From: Antedon mediterranea
Lineage: Eukaryota > Echinodermata > Crinoidea > Comatulida > Antedonidae
DNA: 64,000 nucleotides
Direction: 5' to 3'
Assembly: GCF_964355755.1 (NCBI RefSeq)
Contig: NC_092671.1
Coordinates: 36,039,304 to 36,103,303, forward strand
Shown here: positions 30,401 through 40,495 of the stretch, piece after piece
Numbering within the stretch: the stretch's first letter is position 1
Layout of the letters: every line of letters begins with the position of its first letter
Position numbers and translations under genes: made by a program
Notes under the pieces: generated by a model
The model's input: only the letters and a program-made list of their open reading frames with translations
Database searches by the model: none
Told to the model about the DNA's origin: nothing

Positions 30401-32986
30401 ATCTGCTTCTTCCTTTATTCACGCTCCAAAAGAAAATATAAAATGAAATACAGTACATGCTGCGATTTGCTTTGGAATGTTCCATTCATGTAAAGGACCT
30501 AGTTATGCTTGGTTCACACTTGGACGCAACGCACGGACGTAAGCGAAACGCAAGTAAATCCTGTTTTGCTGTCGACGTTATTCGACTCTATCGTCGTTGA
30601 TTGTTAACAGTTCAACGACGATCGTCTGAAAACGATTAATTTGAAATGATAACGATAGAGAGTACCTTTTTCTGTAAATCGTTAACTTTTCAGTGTTGAA
30701 AATCGCCGATTATTGTTAACGATAGCATCGAATAACGCCGACAGGAAAACAGGCTTTAGTGAATGTTCGAATTATCCATCGCTTGTGATTTGCCAAATCA
30801 CAAGCTTTGCGTTGCGTCTTTAGTGGGAACCAAGCATTAGGCCTATATTTTCTAATTATATTAGCGATGAAGTTGATGCTTTGAATTTAATTCTACATTA
30901 TTTTTAAAAAAATGATATTCAATTGTTATCCTTTTAGATTGCAAACCATGCGGATGTAAAACAATCAATATAGGTATCGGATGTCCACTGTGTCTCTGCA
31001 TCCCTAAGCCGCCACCAAGTAAGCTAACACCGTTTTGTTAATTTTAGTTGTCAAATTTATATGTTGCATAGTAGTAATACATATTGTAAGTAATACATAT
31101 TGTCCAAAGCGTCTAAAAATAAAGATGGGAGAAAACAGACTTTGAATTCCAAACTATAGTCTAATGTGTATTGAAAATATTCTTTTTTCCAAACCAATAA
31201 TTAGTAAAAACTAACCTTGACAGTTTCGCTGTCCTGATCGGACAGCTTCTTCAGAAATAATGACGATCTATCATCAAACAGACTGACCTCTAGAGGGCCT
31301 ATTCTGCTTAATGACAGGGTCATACACGTGACTGAGTTGGTGGGTGCCCTCGTCTCTGTTGATGATTTGGTTTCCTCGTCTGCGGATCCAGATGGCTTCT
31401 CTGATGCGTCGGTTGTTTGTATCTGATTCCCTGTCGATGATTTTCAATATACTTATACCTACCTACAAACCAGATGAACATTTTCAATATAGTCTAATGT
31501 ATTAACAAACATCATATCGTGTAAACTTACTTATTCAATTTAATTTAATTTAGGCCTAATTTAATTTATTTCCACAATATTATAACATGGATAATAAATA
31601 CAATGTAATACAAGTAATCATGTGAAGGGAGAGTCATAAGTCAGAAAGACTTTAAGTTTGACCCACCCCAAGATAACATTAAATACAAAAAAGAAAAAAA
31701 AATACATAAACTAATAATAAATAAAAGAAAACAAAGCTACAATTTCTATTCTTTTCTATTATGAAATATATATTTAACGTTTATCATATCTTGAAAGTAA
31801 AGCTTGGTTCCCACTAGAACGTAACGCAAGGACGTCAACGCAACGCAAACGTTTTAACCAATGACAAGCGAAGTTATAGACAGTTAGCAATAATCACAAG
31901 CGAATAAGCCATTGCTTGTGATTGGTCAATTCACTTGCGTTGCGTTACGTCCTTGCGTTGCGTCGCTAGTGGGAACCACGCTTTAATAGTTCTTGTATAC
32001 TAACTTAAATTGCGAAGTTGTAGATGCAGTTTTAATATCTACATGGATTGAAATACAAACATACATAATATGCAAAGCAAGTAATAGGCCTATACTTGGC
32101 AAAAGCAATGGAGAAAAACAAACATTTAGAATTTTTATATAAGTCTTTCTTACTTATTAATAGAATGTGATTTGTTCTGTCCAATTGGATGTAAAAAAAT
32201 TGGTGTATCTCGAGATGGATGCGCAAGATGTGATTGTAGTTTATCTCTCCCTGAACTTCCACCACCAAGAAGTAGGTTTCTTAGATTTTACAAAGTATTT
32301 TCTTTCTTATCTGTATATAATTGTAATAATAATATATAATAATATAATTGCATGAATATATACGTGTGCGACGTTTCGACTTGTTTCCAATGAGTCTTCA
32401 TCTGGCAATGACAAGATGTTAGTGTTGATATAAAGAGAATCTCACTCTTGATAAATTCAAAGCATATTGATCGAAACGTCGAGAAACTTTTCAGAACTAA
32501 TATACGGGGTGTACCGCAAACTTTATATCACATTAAGATTTCGCCATGCAAACCTTCAAACAATATATAGATGTTGGTGTTACCAACCGTACATAATTCA
32601 ATATCTAACGAAATTTTGATTATCTATTTCTATATAACAGTTTTTTTGTCTTATGTAGGTCCGATCCACTTTTATTTCCTCATCAGTAAAAATGTTACAA
32701 TTACATTGCACTTGATATTAACAGTTTTTATCAATAAAGATAAAGGATGAAAAATATAAATTATTTGTTTAACTTTGATGATAAATGTATCATTTTATTA
32801 AGCCTATAATAATTTATAAAAATACGATTTTTTTTTATAGTAGCATGTCCTAAATGCTTTTGTCTACCAGACGGTCCTCCTTTCAATGATGAGAATGGGT
32901 GTATTATTTGTAGCGCCTGCCCTGGACCTCAACTACCACCACCACCGCCACCACCATCACAAAGAAAAAAGAGAGAACTGAATTAG
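21438..32986 (+). CDS. secreted multi-domain antistasin-like protein (gene A), 18 exons, 616 aa
   Basis: Exons: 21438-21498, 21663-21782, 22594-22695, 23472-23570, 23744-23845, 24202-24291, 24506-24616, 26027-26128, 26327-26428, 26967-27074, 27741-27842, 27986-28087, 28886-28975, 29160-29282, 29893-29994, 30938-31018, 32164-32271, 32841-32986. All introns are phase 1 and the summed length is 1851 nt with one stop. Exon 1 is a signal peptide (MKSEFSILLVLTALSIYIAS). Most later exons are one six-cysteine module ending GCxxCxC, as in CPLHCPFGCLETGSDSKGC, followed by a Pro-rich linker. This fits the antistasin family, known as serine-protease inhibitors in leeches and cnidarians; inhibition here is inference. 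The last exon adds a PPPPPPPP run and ends SQRKKRELN, a dibasic, furin-like tail. A polyadenylation signal AATAAA lies at 33069. Modules fall into three sequence types repeated in order, which indicates internal duplication. Confidence 0.85.
21845..22180. mobile_element. foldback-6 MITE, complete
   Basis: TTAAAGATGTATTGTCCCCC against GGGGGACAATACATCTTTAA. Gene A intron 2. Incomplete or rearranged relatives lie at about 4933-5205, 16757-17650, 20925-21172, 44600-44715, 49330-49395, 53325-53430 and 58818-58860. Confidence 0.88.
22860..23395 (-). repeat. two LINE-type 3' ends in gene A intron 3
   Basis: Two segments begin with TTCAATTCAATTCAAATTCT-type words (22858 and 23196), the reverse of an AATTGAATTGAA tail. 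The same tail, forward, lies at 845-865. The relic exon at 23066 sits between them. Confidence 0.6.
23066..23112 (+). pseudogene. relic antistasin-like exon in gene A intron 3
   Basis: After TTTCTTAG the sequence reads CPLVCPFDCVK, close to the start of the exon at 23744 (CSPFCPFGCVETG). It then loses similarity and has no GCxxCxC half or donor. It is best read as a truncated, unused copy of that module. Confidence 0.5.
23919..24085 (+). pseudogene. ghost copy 1 of the signal-peptide exon and its flanks
   Basis: GGTCCACGATGAAATATGTG repeats the start of gene A (GGTCCACGATGAAGTCGG). The similarity continues into the following intron sequence (TATTAATAATAATTATAT, then the CTTCAGGCC and TTCAAACTTAAT words). 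The donor is lost and the frame stops soon after. Confidence 0.7.
25099..25560. repeat. minisatellite, 11 x 42 bp, in gene A intron 7
   Basis: A 42-bp unit beginning AAAGCTTCCATTAGAGCGGT and ending AAGTTTGTAGGC repeats 11 times head to tail with no visible difference between units except the first base. A run of about 25 T precedes it (25071-25095). Confidence 0.95.
26503..26660 (+). pseudogene. ghost copy 2 of the signal-peptide exon
   Basis: ATGATGAAGTCTGTGTCC followed by CTTAATCCTGATTCATATTATCAG and GTAATATT copies gene A exon 1 with about 21 bp of the hydrophobic core deleted. A donor survives at 26553, but it is in phase 2, so it cannot join the phase-1 exons in frame. Confidence 0.7.
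28161..28239 (+). pseudogene. ghost copy 3 of the signal-peptide exon, still open and phase 1
   Basis: ATG at 28169 encodes MKSVSLILIHKKTS, and a GTAATA donor follows at 28212 in phase 1, so it could splice in frame to the exon at 28886. The peptide is short and carries KK where the hydrophobic core should be, so export is doubtful. A LINE fragment interrupts the copied intron at about 28240. Confidence 0.65.
28240..28733 (+). mobile_element. 5'-truncated LINE 3' end in gene A intron 12
   Basis: One frame reads ERREKFSRKFFDKMKKKD and on to FITFYGVFNDW, the C-terminal style of LINE reverse transcriptases. The element ends CAATAAAGGAAATAAATAAA with a simple AAAT tail. Sequence homologous to gene A intron 1 resumes at once after ATCAA, which also precedes the insertion, a likely 5-bp target duplication. 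Confidence 0.8.
30505..30838. mobile_element. foldback-4 MITE
   Basis: GCTTGGTTCACACTTGGACG and the inverted AGTGGGAACCAAGC, with GACGCAACGCA-like inner arms and a second inverted pair inside (GACGTTATTCGACTCTATCG and its mirror). Gene A intron 15. Confidence 0.85.
31205..31447 (-). mobile_element. Penelope-like element fragment (C-terminal endonuclease region)
   Basis: The minus strand encodes KIIDRESDTNNRRIREAIWI then RRRGNQIINRDEGTHQLSHV. This resembles the conserved block (RE...R.KEAI.IR......NRDEG..LSH) at the end of GIY-YIG-bearing Penelope-type polyproteins. A tail with GAAGAAGCTGTCCGATCAGG follows. No reverse transcriptase part is present. Confidence 0.65.
31530..31700 (-). repeat. 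LINE-type 3' end in gene A intron 16
   Basis: TCAATTTAATTTAATTTAGG followed by GTTTGACCCACCCCAAG resembles a reversed LINE 3' UTR and tail. No coding part. Confidence 0.45.
31800..31984. mobile_element. foldback-4 MITE
   Basis: AAAGCTTGGTTCCCACTAGA against TCGCTAGTGGGAACCACGCTTT, with CGTAACGCAAGGACG arms. Gene A intron 16. Confidence 0.88.
32350..32520. repeat. retroelement tail fragment (GACGTTTCG motif)
   Basis: Contains GCGACGTTTCGACTTG, GAGTCTTCATCTGGCAATGA and the inverse CGAAACGTCGAG. Such a motif is common next to Penelope-like and similar element ends; the assignment is tentative. Confidence 0.4.
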
Positions 32987-33068
32987 ACGAAGAGGATTTC
33001 ATAACATTCACTCACAGATCACTGAATATCGGCTACAGTAACAAATTAGGGTGTTTTTTGTATGCACA

Positions 33069-33074
33069 AATAAA
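33069..33074 (+). terminator. polyadenylation signal of gene A
   Basis: AATAAA lies 83 bp after the stop codon at 32984-32986. Confidence 0.6.
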
Positions 33075-33308
33075 TATCTTTTGTTTTACTTCAGCTCGCT
33101 GGATACCACCGCACTGAATAGTTTAACATTCCTATGAATCGTAATATTATAAGAAATTGTTCTTTTATTTTCATTCTTTATATTTAAAAACTTTCTTTAT
33201 CATAATAACATTTTCAACATATTAAAATTGTGGGTTGCTGGGGTATATCTTAGTATACACGGGAGTTTAGGCGTTAAAAGTTCACGTAGTGAGTTACCGT
33301 TAGCGTTT

Positions 33309-33522
33309 AAGCGTGGTTCCCACTAGAACAACGCAACGCAGCGACGTATTGACGCAAAGTGATGTATTTCGTAATCACATGTGGAAACCGACGACGCAAC
33401 AGTGATGCAAAACTCGCAGGTTTGATTTCACGCAGACGGAGGCAAACGCAATTATTAAAAGGGCATTTTCTTACGTAGCGTAGGTTGTGTTAGGTTGCGT
33501 CGGTAGTGGGAACCAAGCTTTA
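33309..33522. mobile_element. foldback-4 MITE
   Basis: AAGCGTGGTTCCCACTAGAA against GGTAGTGGGAACCAAGCTT. Downstream of gene A. Confidence 0.85.
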
Positions 33523-33839
33523 GGAGGCCTCAGTGTACGCTAACATTAGGCGTTAAATGTTGAAGTACTGCGTTTACCGTTTAGGAGGTATTTGTGTACG
33601 CAGAAGCTCAGGTAGATATTGATATTGTTTATGCTCCATTGTAATAAACATGATTAGCTAATGTATTTTTTTTAGTACTTACACACCGTAATAAATAAAA
33701 GAATTAGATATAAAAGATATAAAACATTTTTTTTTTTTCAAACTTTACGGTCATCCGGGTTATCAAGGTATATCCAGAAACACAGGCACAGAACATTAAT
33801 TATAAACTGTTCGATGACATTTAATTAAATAATTTAAAG

Positions 33840-34015
33840 CGATAAAGATGAGGGAATCTGTGAGAATGAGAGGAAAAAAAACTCGTCCAAACCGAGATTC
33901 GCACCTGGAACTTTCTGCTTGATATGCAAATGTTCTAAAAACTACACCACTTGGGCTTCATGGTATTGTTCAAATTCGATTGGATATCGACTCTTTAACA
34001 CACTCGGCGTAAAAA
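33840..34015 (-). repeat. tRNA-like dispersed repeat, second copy
   Basis: Diverged copy of 5600-5760, with TTGCATATCAAGCAG and CGAATCTCGG on the minus strand and the same TTCATGGTATTGTTC and GACTCTTTAACACACTCGG flank. It sits about 150 bp upstream of gene B. Confidence 0.65.
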
Positions 34016-34130
34016 TTACTCAATCCCTCCCAAGATCACTGATTAGGATTACGTAAAAAGGCGTATGTATCCGGAGCAGCACGCCTCAAATTGGAATTAA
34101 CTAGGATTTACAGATTAGAAAACTAAAGCC

Positions 34131-34140
34131 TATATAAAAT
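34131..34140 (+). promoter_or_regulatory. TATA box of gene B
   Basis: TATATAAAAT lies 50 bp before the ATG inside a block of about 100 bp shared with genes C and D (AAACTAAAGCC before it and CATTTTACAAAATAATAATG after it). It predicts a 5' UTR of roughly 20 nt. Confidence 0.65.
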
Positions 34141-34180
34141 CATTTTACAAAATAATAATGATAAGACTTAAAAAATGTCC

Positions 34181-37100
34181 ATGATGAAGTCGGTGGTCTT
34201 TGCTCTCCTGCTCACAGCGATCTGTGTTCATGCTTTTCCCGGTAAGTTTCTTTTTTTTTTATAATGGAGGAATTGGAATGTGAACTTTACTAACATTTTA
34301 AACTGATGTACATTATTTAAATTCATATCTTGTGTTAGAAAATTATGTTAATTTTTAGGCCTAGTAGTTGAAGTGGATATTTTGCCAGTCTGTAGGCCTA
34401 ATGATAAGAAAATGCAATACTCAAATTCCATTATAAATAAAGTTAATTTTAAGAATAAAGATAAAGGTCTATATGGAGTATATTTTACGTTTGTAGTAAA
34501 TTATATATTGTTTGTTTTTTATAATTTGTTAGTTAGTTTCACAATAAATAAGATATGCCAACACTTTCATCTATTAACATACCCTCCTGTTGTTTCAGGT
34601 CCGGGCATAATTTTGTTCTAATAATAATTATTAATGTATAGGCTGCCCTCCGATCTGCCCGTTTGGTTGTTCAAACATTGGTCTTGATTCTTTCGGATGT
34701 CCAATATGTGAGTGTTTTCCTCAACAACCTGGACCACCACCTGGACCACCACCACCTGGACCACCACCACCTGGACCACCACCACCTGGACCACCACCAC
34801 CTGGACCACCACCACCTGGACCACCACCACCTGGACCACCCGGTGGTAAGTTACTCATAATTATTAATGTCTATCTTTTTAGCTGTTTTCACACATTATA
34901 CTAATTTGAAAAAAAATAGGCCTTACAGTACTATAGTTAAGATAAAGAAAATTAGTAATCAAAATAATTCAACAACAAGGATGAAGTAGGCCTAACACTC
35001 CTTGCAGTTGGCCTTAACGGCCGATCCCGAAGTCTTTCCTAGCCGGATTTGTCAGGATGATAATATGGGCGATGGCCAGTCGTCTTCCAGCCCGTTTCCG
35101 ATTGTGTTCCATATTTTTAAAGTTTGAATTTGAATAACGACACAACAACACAACATGAAAATTACAAGTAGCCTTACTCCTTAGGTCCATCATTATCATT
35201 CACTAGAGGGTGAGCTCGCTTCGCTCGCTTCCCCCCTAGACAATGGTTCTCGGAATGATAATGACTCGGGTAAAAAGGTTTTAGAAGGACGTTCTTCTTG
35301 TACGTTTTTTGTCGGTTACCATTATTGAAAATGCTTGATATTCGTAAAACTAAACCTACTCTGTTTCACAGTGTCTTAGATAACTAAGAACATTTTAAAG
35401 TATAGTGTTTATTGTTTGGTAGGGCCCTTATAGGGGAGGGGAGGAGGAGTTCGTTTGATGAAGGCGCTTATTCGAGAGATATGTTTAATTTGTTAGTTTT
35501 AATAATATGGTAGCATTTATAATCAAATGAAATCTTCTAATAGATATGAAAAGTGGTAAAAAAGAATCACAATAACTTGGTAAATTGTAGATAACAGTGC
35601 GATGAATTCTACTACAAATAGTATAATTGTGTTATTATAAATAATACAATACTGTGTGTATTATAAATGTGGATGAGTTAGATAGTTGGGTTGGGAGGAG
35701 GGGGGGGGGGGATTATTAATCAAAGTGATGATTTATTGAAGAGGCCTTTATTCAAATAAATAACATCCTAATAATTAATACATTATTTCATTTAAACATC
35801 TTTTGAAACTAACTTTCGCGACGGAGTGGGCCGTTTCGGCCCAAGAAAGAAGACATTTTAGACGGCTTGCAACATGGGCAGACATCCCGGTCCAAAAGGG
35901 ACACAGAACAGATAGCCTAAAGTTATTCCTGTCAGCTTACTCAATAAAACTCGGCTATCGGGATTCCACTCGATTTTAAACAAAATATCTTATCATCAAA
36001 TCTCCCAATGTAATTTCATAATAATATTGCCCACAATATATTCCGATGCTTCATGGCGTAGGCCTATATCTAATTGCATCTTTATTAATTTGCATTATAA
36101 TTTTTATTTTTTAACTACTGTACCTTCACACACGCGCTGTCCGTTCCTAAAATAACAAAAAACTAAAATGGCTATAGCCACTAAGGGCCAACTTAGTTGA
36201 AACCAGGTTGTTGCAATGTGATCTCATCTTGAACCCGGAAATTACTTTGACCGCGTAGAATTAAAATTGAGTTGAAAATCTACCGTTGAAATCATACATT
36301 TTGTTTAAAGAGCAGTACATCTGAGATAGATCAGGTAGGTATTCAAGGCAGAGATTTTTACCGAAGTGTTTCCATTGTGCTCGCCTATGTCAGAATTAAC
36401 CATAATTTATATATAGATGAAACTAATGAGTCTGGGCATATTACCCGTACTAGTACAATAATAATTATATCCTGAACACTAAAGTAGATCACAAAAATCT
36501 AATAAAGGGCATTGTTTCCCAAAGTTTGCACGGCTGTTGCGTTTCGTCTTTGCGGAGGTTATGTTATTAAAAGGGAATCACACATTTTCCGGGCAATGAT
36601 GATGAACTTAGTTTTGGGCGCAATTGATTAACAAATATTCAACGGAACGATTTCACATTTCTAGTCTGTCCTCCTCCAGACTGTCCACCTGATTGTTTTT
36701 ATAGTGGTTTTGATGGTAATGGATGTCTCAATTGCGAGTGTCCCCTTCCTCATCCTGAACCCCCACCACCTGGCGATGGTACGTTTTTTTTAAAAGGAAA
36801 TATGATAATATTTGAATAAATTAGATGTCAATTATTGGAAAATAACAAATTCTGGACGTGTATACCTATAGCTTTCAGTCGAGAGGTTGACTTAAATCTG
36901 TTCAGGGTGAATTTGATTGAATAAATAGTTTGTTTGATTGATTGATGGATGCTTGAGGGAAAAAAAGTCTAAATAATTATATTCATTATTTTCGAGTAAC
37001 TAGGCCTATAAGTTGTTATAAATATGCACTATATGGTTATGGCTAATTACCACGTTGGGATTAAGAAAAGATAGTGTTTCCTTTTGAATTACTCTATTCT

Positions 37101-38154
37101 ATATCTTTTATTTAAAAAATGTTCGTATGCCTAGGTTAATACTTTGAATTGACTTGCATTTATATTCTTTAGGCTGTGGAGCTTGCTCCTTCTCGTGTAC
37201 ATCAATCACTACACCAGATGGGATATGTCAATGCCTCTGCTACGAACCTCCAAGTAAGCAAACACCGTTCTCAGCTTCTTGTCTGATTTCCTTTAAAATG
37301 TAACACGTTCAGGGAGCCTTGATTCGTTCAGGTGTCCGACGAAAACTCACATACATAATACATTTTGTACAGAATTCGGAATTATTAAACACTGCACCCA
37401 TTTCCCATGGTGTTGTTATCCGGTCTAATGGATCGGAATCCATAATGTAATAATAATAATAATTGGACTGGAAGATTATTCATCAGCATTTGTTTACATA
37501 GAATGAAGTCTGTTCTGCCCGTTCGATCGTCCGTTCGCTCGTCCGTTCGCTTTGCTTACCTCACTTACTTGCTTGCTTACACATTGTGTTATTATGGCAT
37601 ATTTTACAGGATGTCCGCTATGCCCATGTCTAACCGACGGCCCTCCACAGTACTCTGAAGATGGATGTCTTATTTGCAACTGTCTTGAGATCTTTCGAAA
37701 GAAGAGAGCACTCAAAGCTCGTTGGCCTCGTAGACGTAAGATGATTTCAGATACATTTACATATTATAGTTTATTATTATTAGTTTCAAATGAAAGCATA
37801 ATCGGTTTATATTCGATTGTAATTGAAGTGAAATAAAATATGTAATAAGTAACAAATGGTTGGGTAAAAAGATGCATGAGAAAATATTTAAATCACTGGA
37901 ATGATAAATGTATTGGAATTAATAATTGATTTATAGTCTGTGAAGAATAAGAAACAACTCAACCGAGATTCGAACCCGGAATCTTCTTCTTGATACAGTA
38001 CAGTAACAGGCCATTGGAGCATTTATGGATCGACTCTTGTCGTGGCATGTTACACGTTAAAACCAGACAATCATGAAATGTGTGGTAAAGATGTGTGGTT
38101 ATGATCTGTTTTTTTCTTTATATTTTAGCCCTGGCTGGAAAAAAGGCGCACTGA
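34181..38154 (+). CDS. secreted antistasin-like protein with (GPPPP) linker (gene B), 6 exons, 203 aa
   Basis: Exons: 34181-34241, 34642-34845, 36665-36778, 37173-37253, 37610-37735, 38129-38154; total 612 nt, all introns phase 1. Exon 1 encodes the signal peptide MMKSVVFALLLTAICVHAFP; an in-frame ATG at 34175 could add two residues, but the paralogues start here. Exon 2 has a CPPICPFGCSNIGLDSFGC module followed by six GPPPP units. Exons 3-5 add three more modules: CPPPDCPPDCFYSGFDGNGC, CGACSFSCTS and CPLCPCLTDGPPQYSEDGC. Exon 5 ends in a basic stretch (FRKKRALKARWPRRR), and exon 6 closes LAGKKAH. Exon 5 corresponds to the last exon of gene A. Protease inhibition is inferred from the family; the proline linker resembles extended spacers in matrix or mucus proteins. 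Confidence 0.82.
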
Positions 38155-38449
38155 ATTAAGATGCGAACCATCAACTTTGGAATTCGGTGATCAATGATGC
38201 GTCACATTCATGAAAATACTTTTCTTCAAGTTGTTTATATCATTTAATTATCTCTTTTTTTTCTTCATCATCATTATACCAGTTTCTAAAATATAGGGAT
38301 GTTATTTAAGTTCAGGTTATGTCTTAGTACGGGTCTTTTTGTGGTATGTGGTCTTATAATACTTTCACATGTTTCTTTATGATCACCACATAAACTGGCA
38401 ATTAATCTCAATAACGACAATAAGCACTGTATATTTTCGGCACAACTTG

Positions 38450-38455
38450 AATAAA
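38450..38455 (+). terminator. polyadenylation signal of gene B
   Basis: AATAAA lies about 296 bp after the stop, in a block (CGGCACAACTTGAATAAAAA) that is copied twice more downstream within the 27-bp array. Confidence 0.5.
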
Positions 38456-39205
38456 AAATGAAATTGTAATAAAAAATTAAGAAAACTTACAAAACAATAT
38501 CGTTTCTTTATTTGTATTACAACATATTAATTAATTATTATCATTATTAATATTACATCAATTATTATTATTAATATTACATCAATTACTATTGTTATTA
38601 ATATTACATCAATTATTATTGTTATTATTATTACATCAATTGTTATTGTTATCAATATTACATCAATTATTATTGTTATCAATATTACATCAATTATTAT
38701 TGTTATTAATATTACATTTCGGCACAACTTGAATAAAAAATGAAATTGTAATAAAAAATTAAGAAAACTTACAAAACAATATCGTTTCTTTATTTGTATT
38801 ACAACATATTAATTAATTATTATCATTATTAATATTACATCAATTATTATTATTAATATTACATCAATTACTATTGTTATTAATATTACATCAATTATTA
38901 TTGTTATTATTATTACATCAATTGTTATTGTTATCAATATTACATCAATTATTATTGTTATCAATATTACATCAATTATTATTGTTATTAATATTACATC
39001 AATTATTATTGTTATCAATATTACATCAATTATTATTGTTATTATTATTACATCAATTATTATTGTTATCAATATTACATCAATTATTATTGTTATCAAT
39101 ATTACATCAATTATTATTGTTATTAATATTACATCAATTATCATTGTTATTATTATTACATCAATTATTATTGTTATCAATATTACATCAATTATTATTA
39201 TCAAT

Positions 39206-40495
39206 ATTTTCTCAATATTCAATTTATCAATATTTTTCTGGTTTTCTTATTTTGATAATCAGGATTGTTTTGATTGTATCTACCTTGACTACAAGAAGGC
39301 TTTCGATAGTGTGCCTCATCATAGACTCCTTCTGAAAATGAGTGCATTGGGTATTAGAGGTAAACTTCTAAACTGGTTTCAAGAATTTCTTAACGATAGA
39401 CAACAACGGGTTAGTGTCAATGGATGTGTTTCAGATTGGGCTGATGTTCGTAGTGGTATCCCGCAAGGAAGCGTCGTTGGACCTGTTCTTTTCATTATGT
39501 TTATAAATGATTTACCTTCTGTTATTTCCTCCTCTGTATGCATGTTTGCAGATGATACTAAATTGTATAGAGTAGTTAACACTGTGAATGATGCTCAAGT
39601 TCTACAAGAAGATTTAGAGAAAGCATGTGACTGGTCTGACAAATGGCAATTACCTTTTAACGAGGGTAAGTGCAAAGTAATGCACTTTGGGAAGAAAAAC
39701 AACAAACATCTGTATGCCATGCGTGGTTTCTTATTGAATGAAGTTGATCATGAAAAAGACCTCGGTGTTACTATTGACTCTAAACTTGTTTTTAATGTAC
39801 ATGTGGCAGATGTAGCAATGAGAGCAAATCGGAAGTTGGGCATGGTATATCGAGCTTTCAAGTTTTTAAATATGGATGGGTTTCTTCGTTTATATAAAGC
39901 TATTATTCGTCCGACCTTGGAATACTGCAACGTTGTTTTTAACTCGCTACATTGTAAGGAGGAAGACCTATTGGAAAAAGTCCAAGAACGTGCCACCAAG
40001 CTTATTTTTTCCATTCGTCATTTACCTTATTCAGAAAGGCTGAAAATTCTCAACCTACCTACTCTCGCATACAGAAGGCAAAGAGCTCATTTGATACAGA
40101 TTTTTAAAATTTTACATGGAGTGGATAGTATTTCTGCTGATTCTTTTTTTGAGCGTGATGAAGATGTTAGAACACGTGGTCATTCTTTTAAATTAAAATT
40201 TAAGTTCTCACACACAAATTGGATGAGGGACTCATTTGGTCGAAAAGCTATTATATTATGGAATTCGTTATCGGAGGATGTAGTAGCTTCAAGATCAACC
40301 AATCAATTTAAGTCCGGTCTTGAACGGGCATGGTCCAACCACCCTCTTAAATTTGCGCCATATTCAAGAGTTGATGTAATTATCAAGAGGGGCTTATAGG
40401 CATAGCCTAGCCTCGACTCCGGACCCAGCATTGCTGAGCTCCGGAAACAAGTAAACAAGTAAACAAGTAAACAAGTAAATATTACATTTTAATAA
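39206..40495 (+). mobile_element. 5'-truncated LINE inserted in the 27-bp array
   Basis: It contains an open reverse-transcriptase frame from about 39242 to 40399 and ends with four AAACAAGT-type units (40445-40478), a simple-repeat tail typical of some APE-type LINE clades. Array sequence resumes afterwards. The 5' junction is blurred by AT-rich sequence. The long uninterrupted frame indicates a recent insertion. Confidence 0.88.
39242..40399 (+). CDS. LINE reverse transcriptase, C-terminal two thirds
   Basis: The frame starts inside the palm with IYLDYKKAFDSVPHHRLL, followed by GIPQGSVVGPVLFIMFINDL and the catalytic FADDTKLY. A thumb and C-terminal region follow (YCNVVFNSLHCKEEDLLEKV, then FGRKAIILWNSL), ending IIKRGL. 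The APE endonuclease and the fingers are missing through 5' truncation. Non-LTR retrotransposon of the CR1/Jockey-like group, inferred from motif style only. No stop or frameshift over 386 codons. Confidence 0.9.
   Translation, partial: FSYFDNQDCFDCIYLDYKKAFDSVPHHRLLLKMSALGIRGKLLNWFQEFLNDRQQRVSVNGCVSDWADVRSGIPQGSVVGPVLFIMFINDLPSVISSSVCMFADDTKLYRVVNTVNDAQVLQEDLEKACDWSDKWQLPFNEGKCKVMHFGKKNNKHLYAMRGFLLNEVDHEKDLGVTIDSKLVFNVHVADVAMRANRKLGMVYRAFKFLNMDGFLRLYKAIIRPTLEYCNVVFNSLHCKEEDLLEKVQERATKLIFSIRHLPYSERLKILNLPTLAYRRQRAHLIQIFKILHGVDSISADSFFERDEDVRTRGHSFKLKFKFSHTNWMRDSFGRKAIILWNSLSEDVVASRSTNQFKSGLERAWSNHPLKFAPYSRVDVIIKRGL

Noticed and set aside
34618-34839. Minus-strand frame of VQVVVV repeats
   Set aside because: It is the antisense of the GPPPP-coding minisatellite in gene B exon 2.
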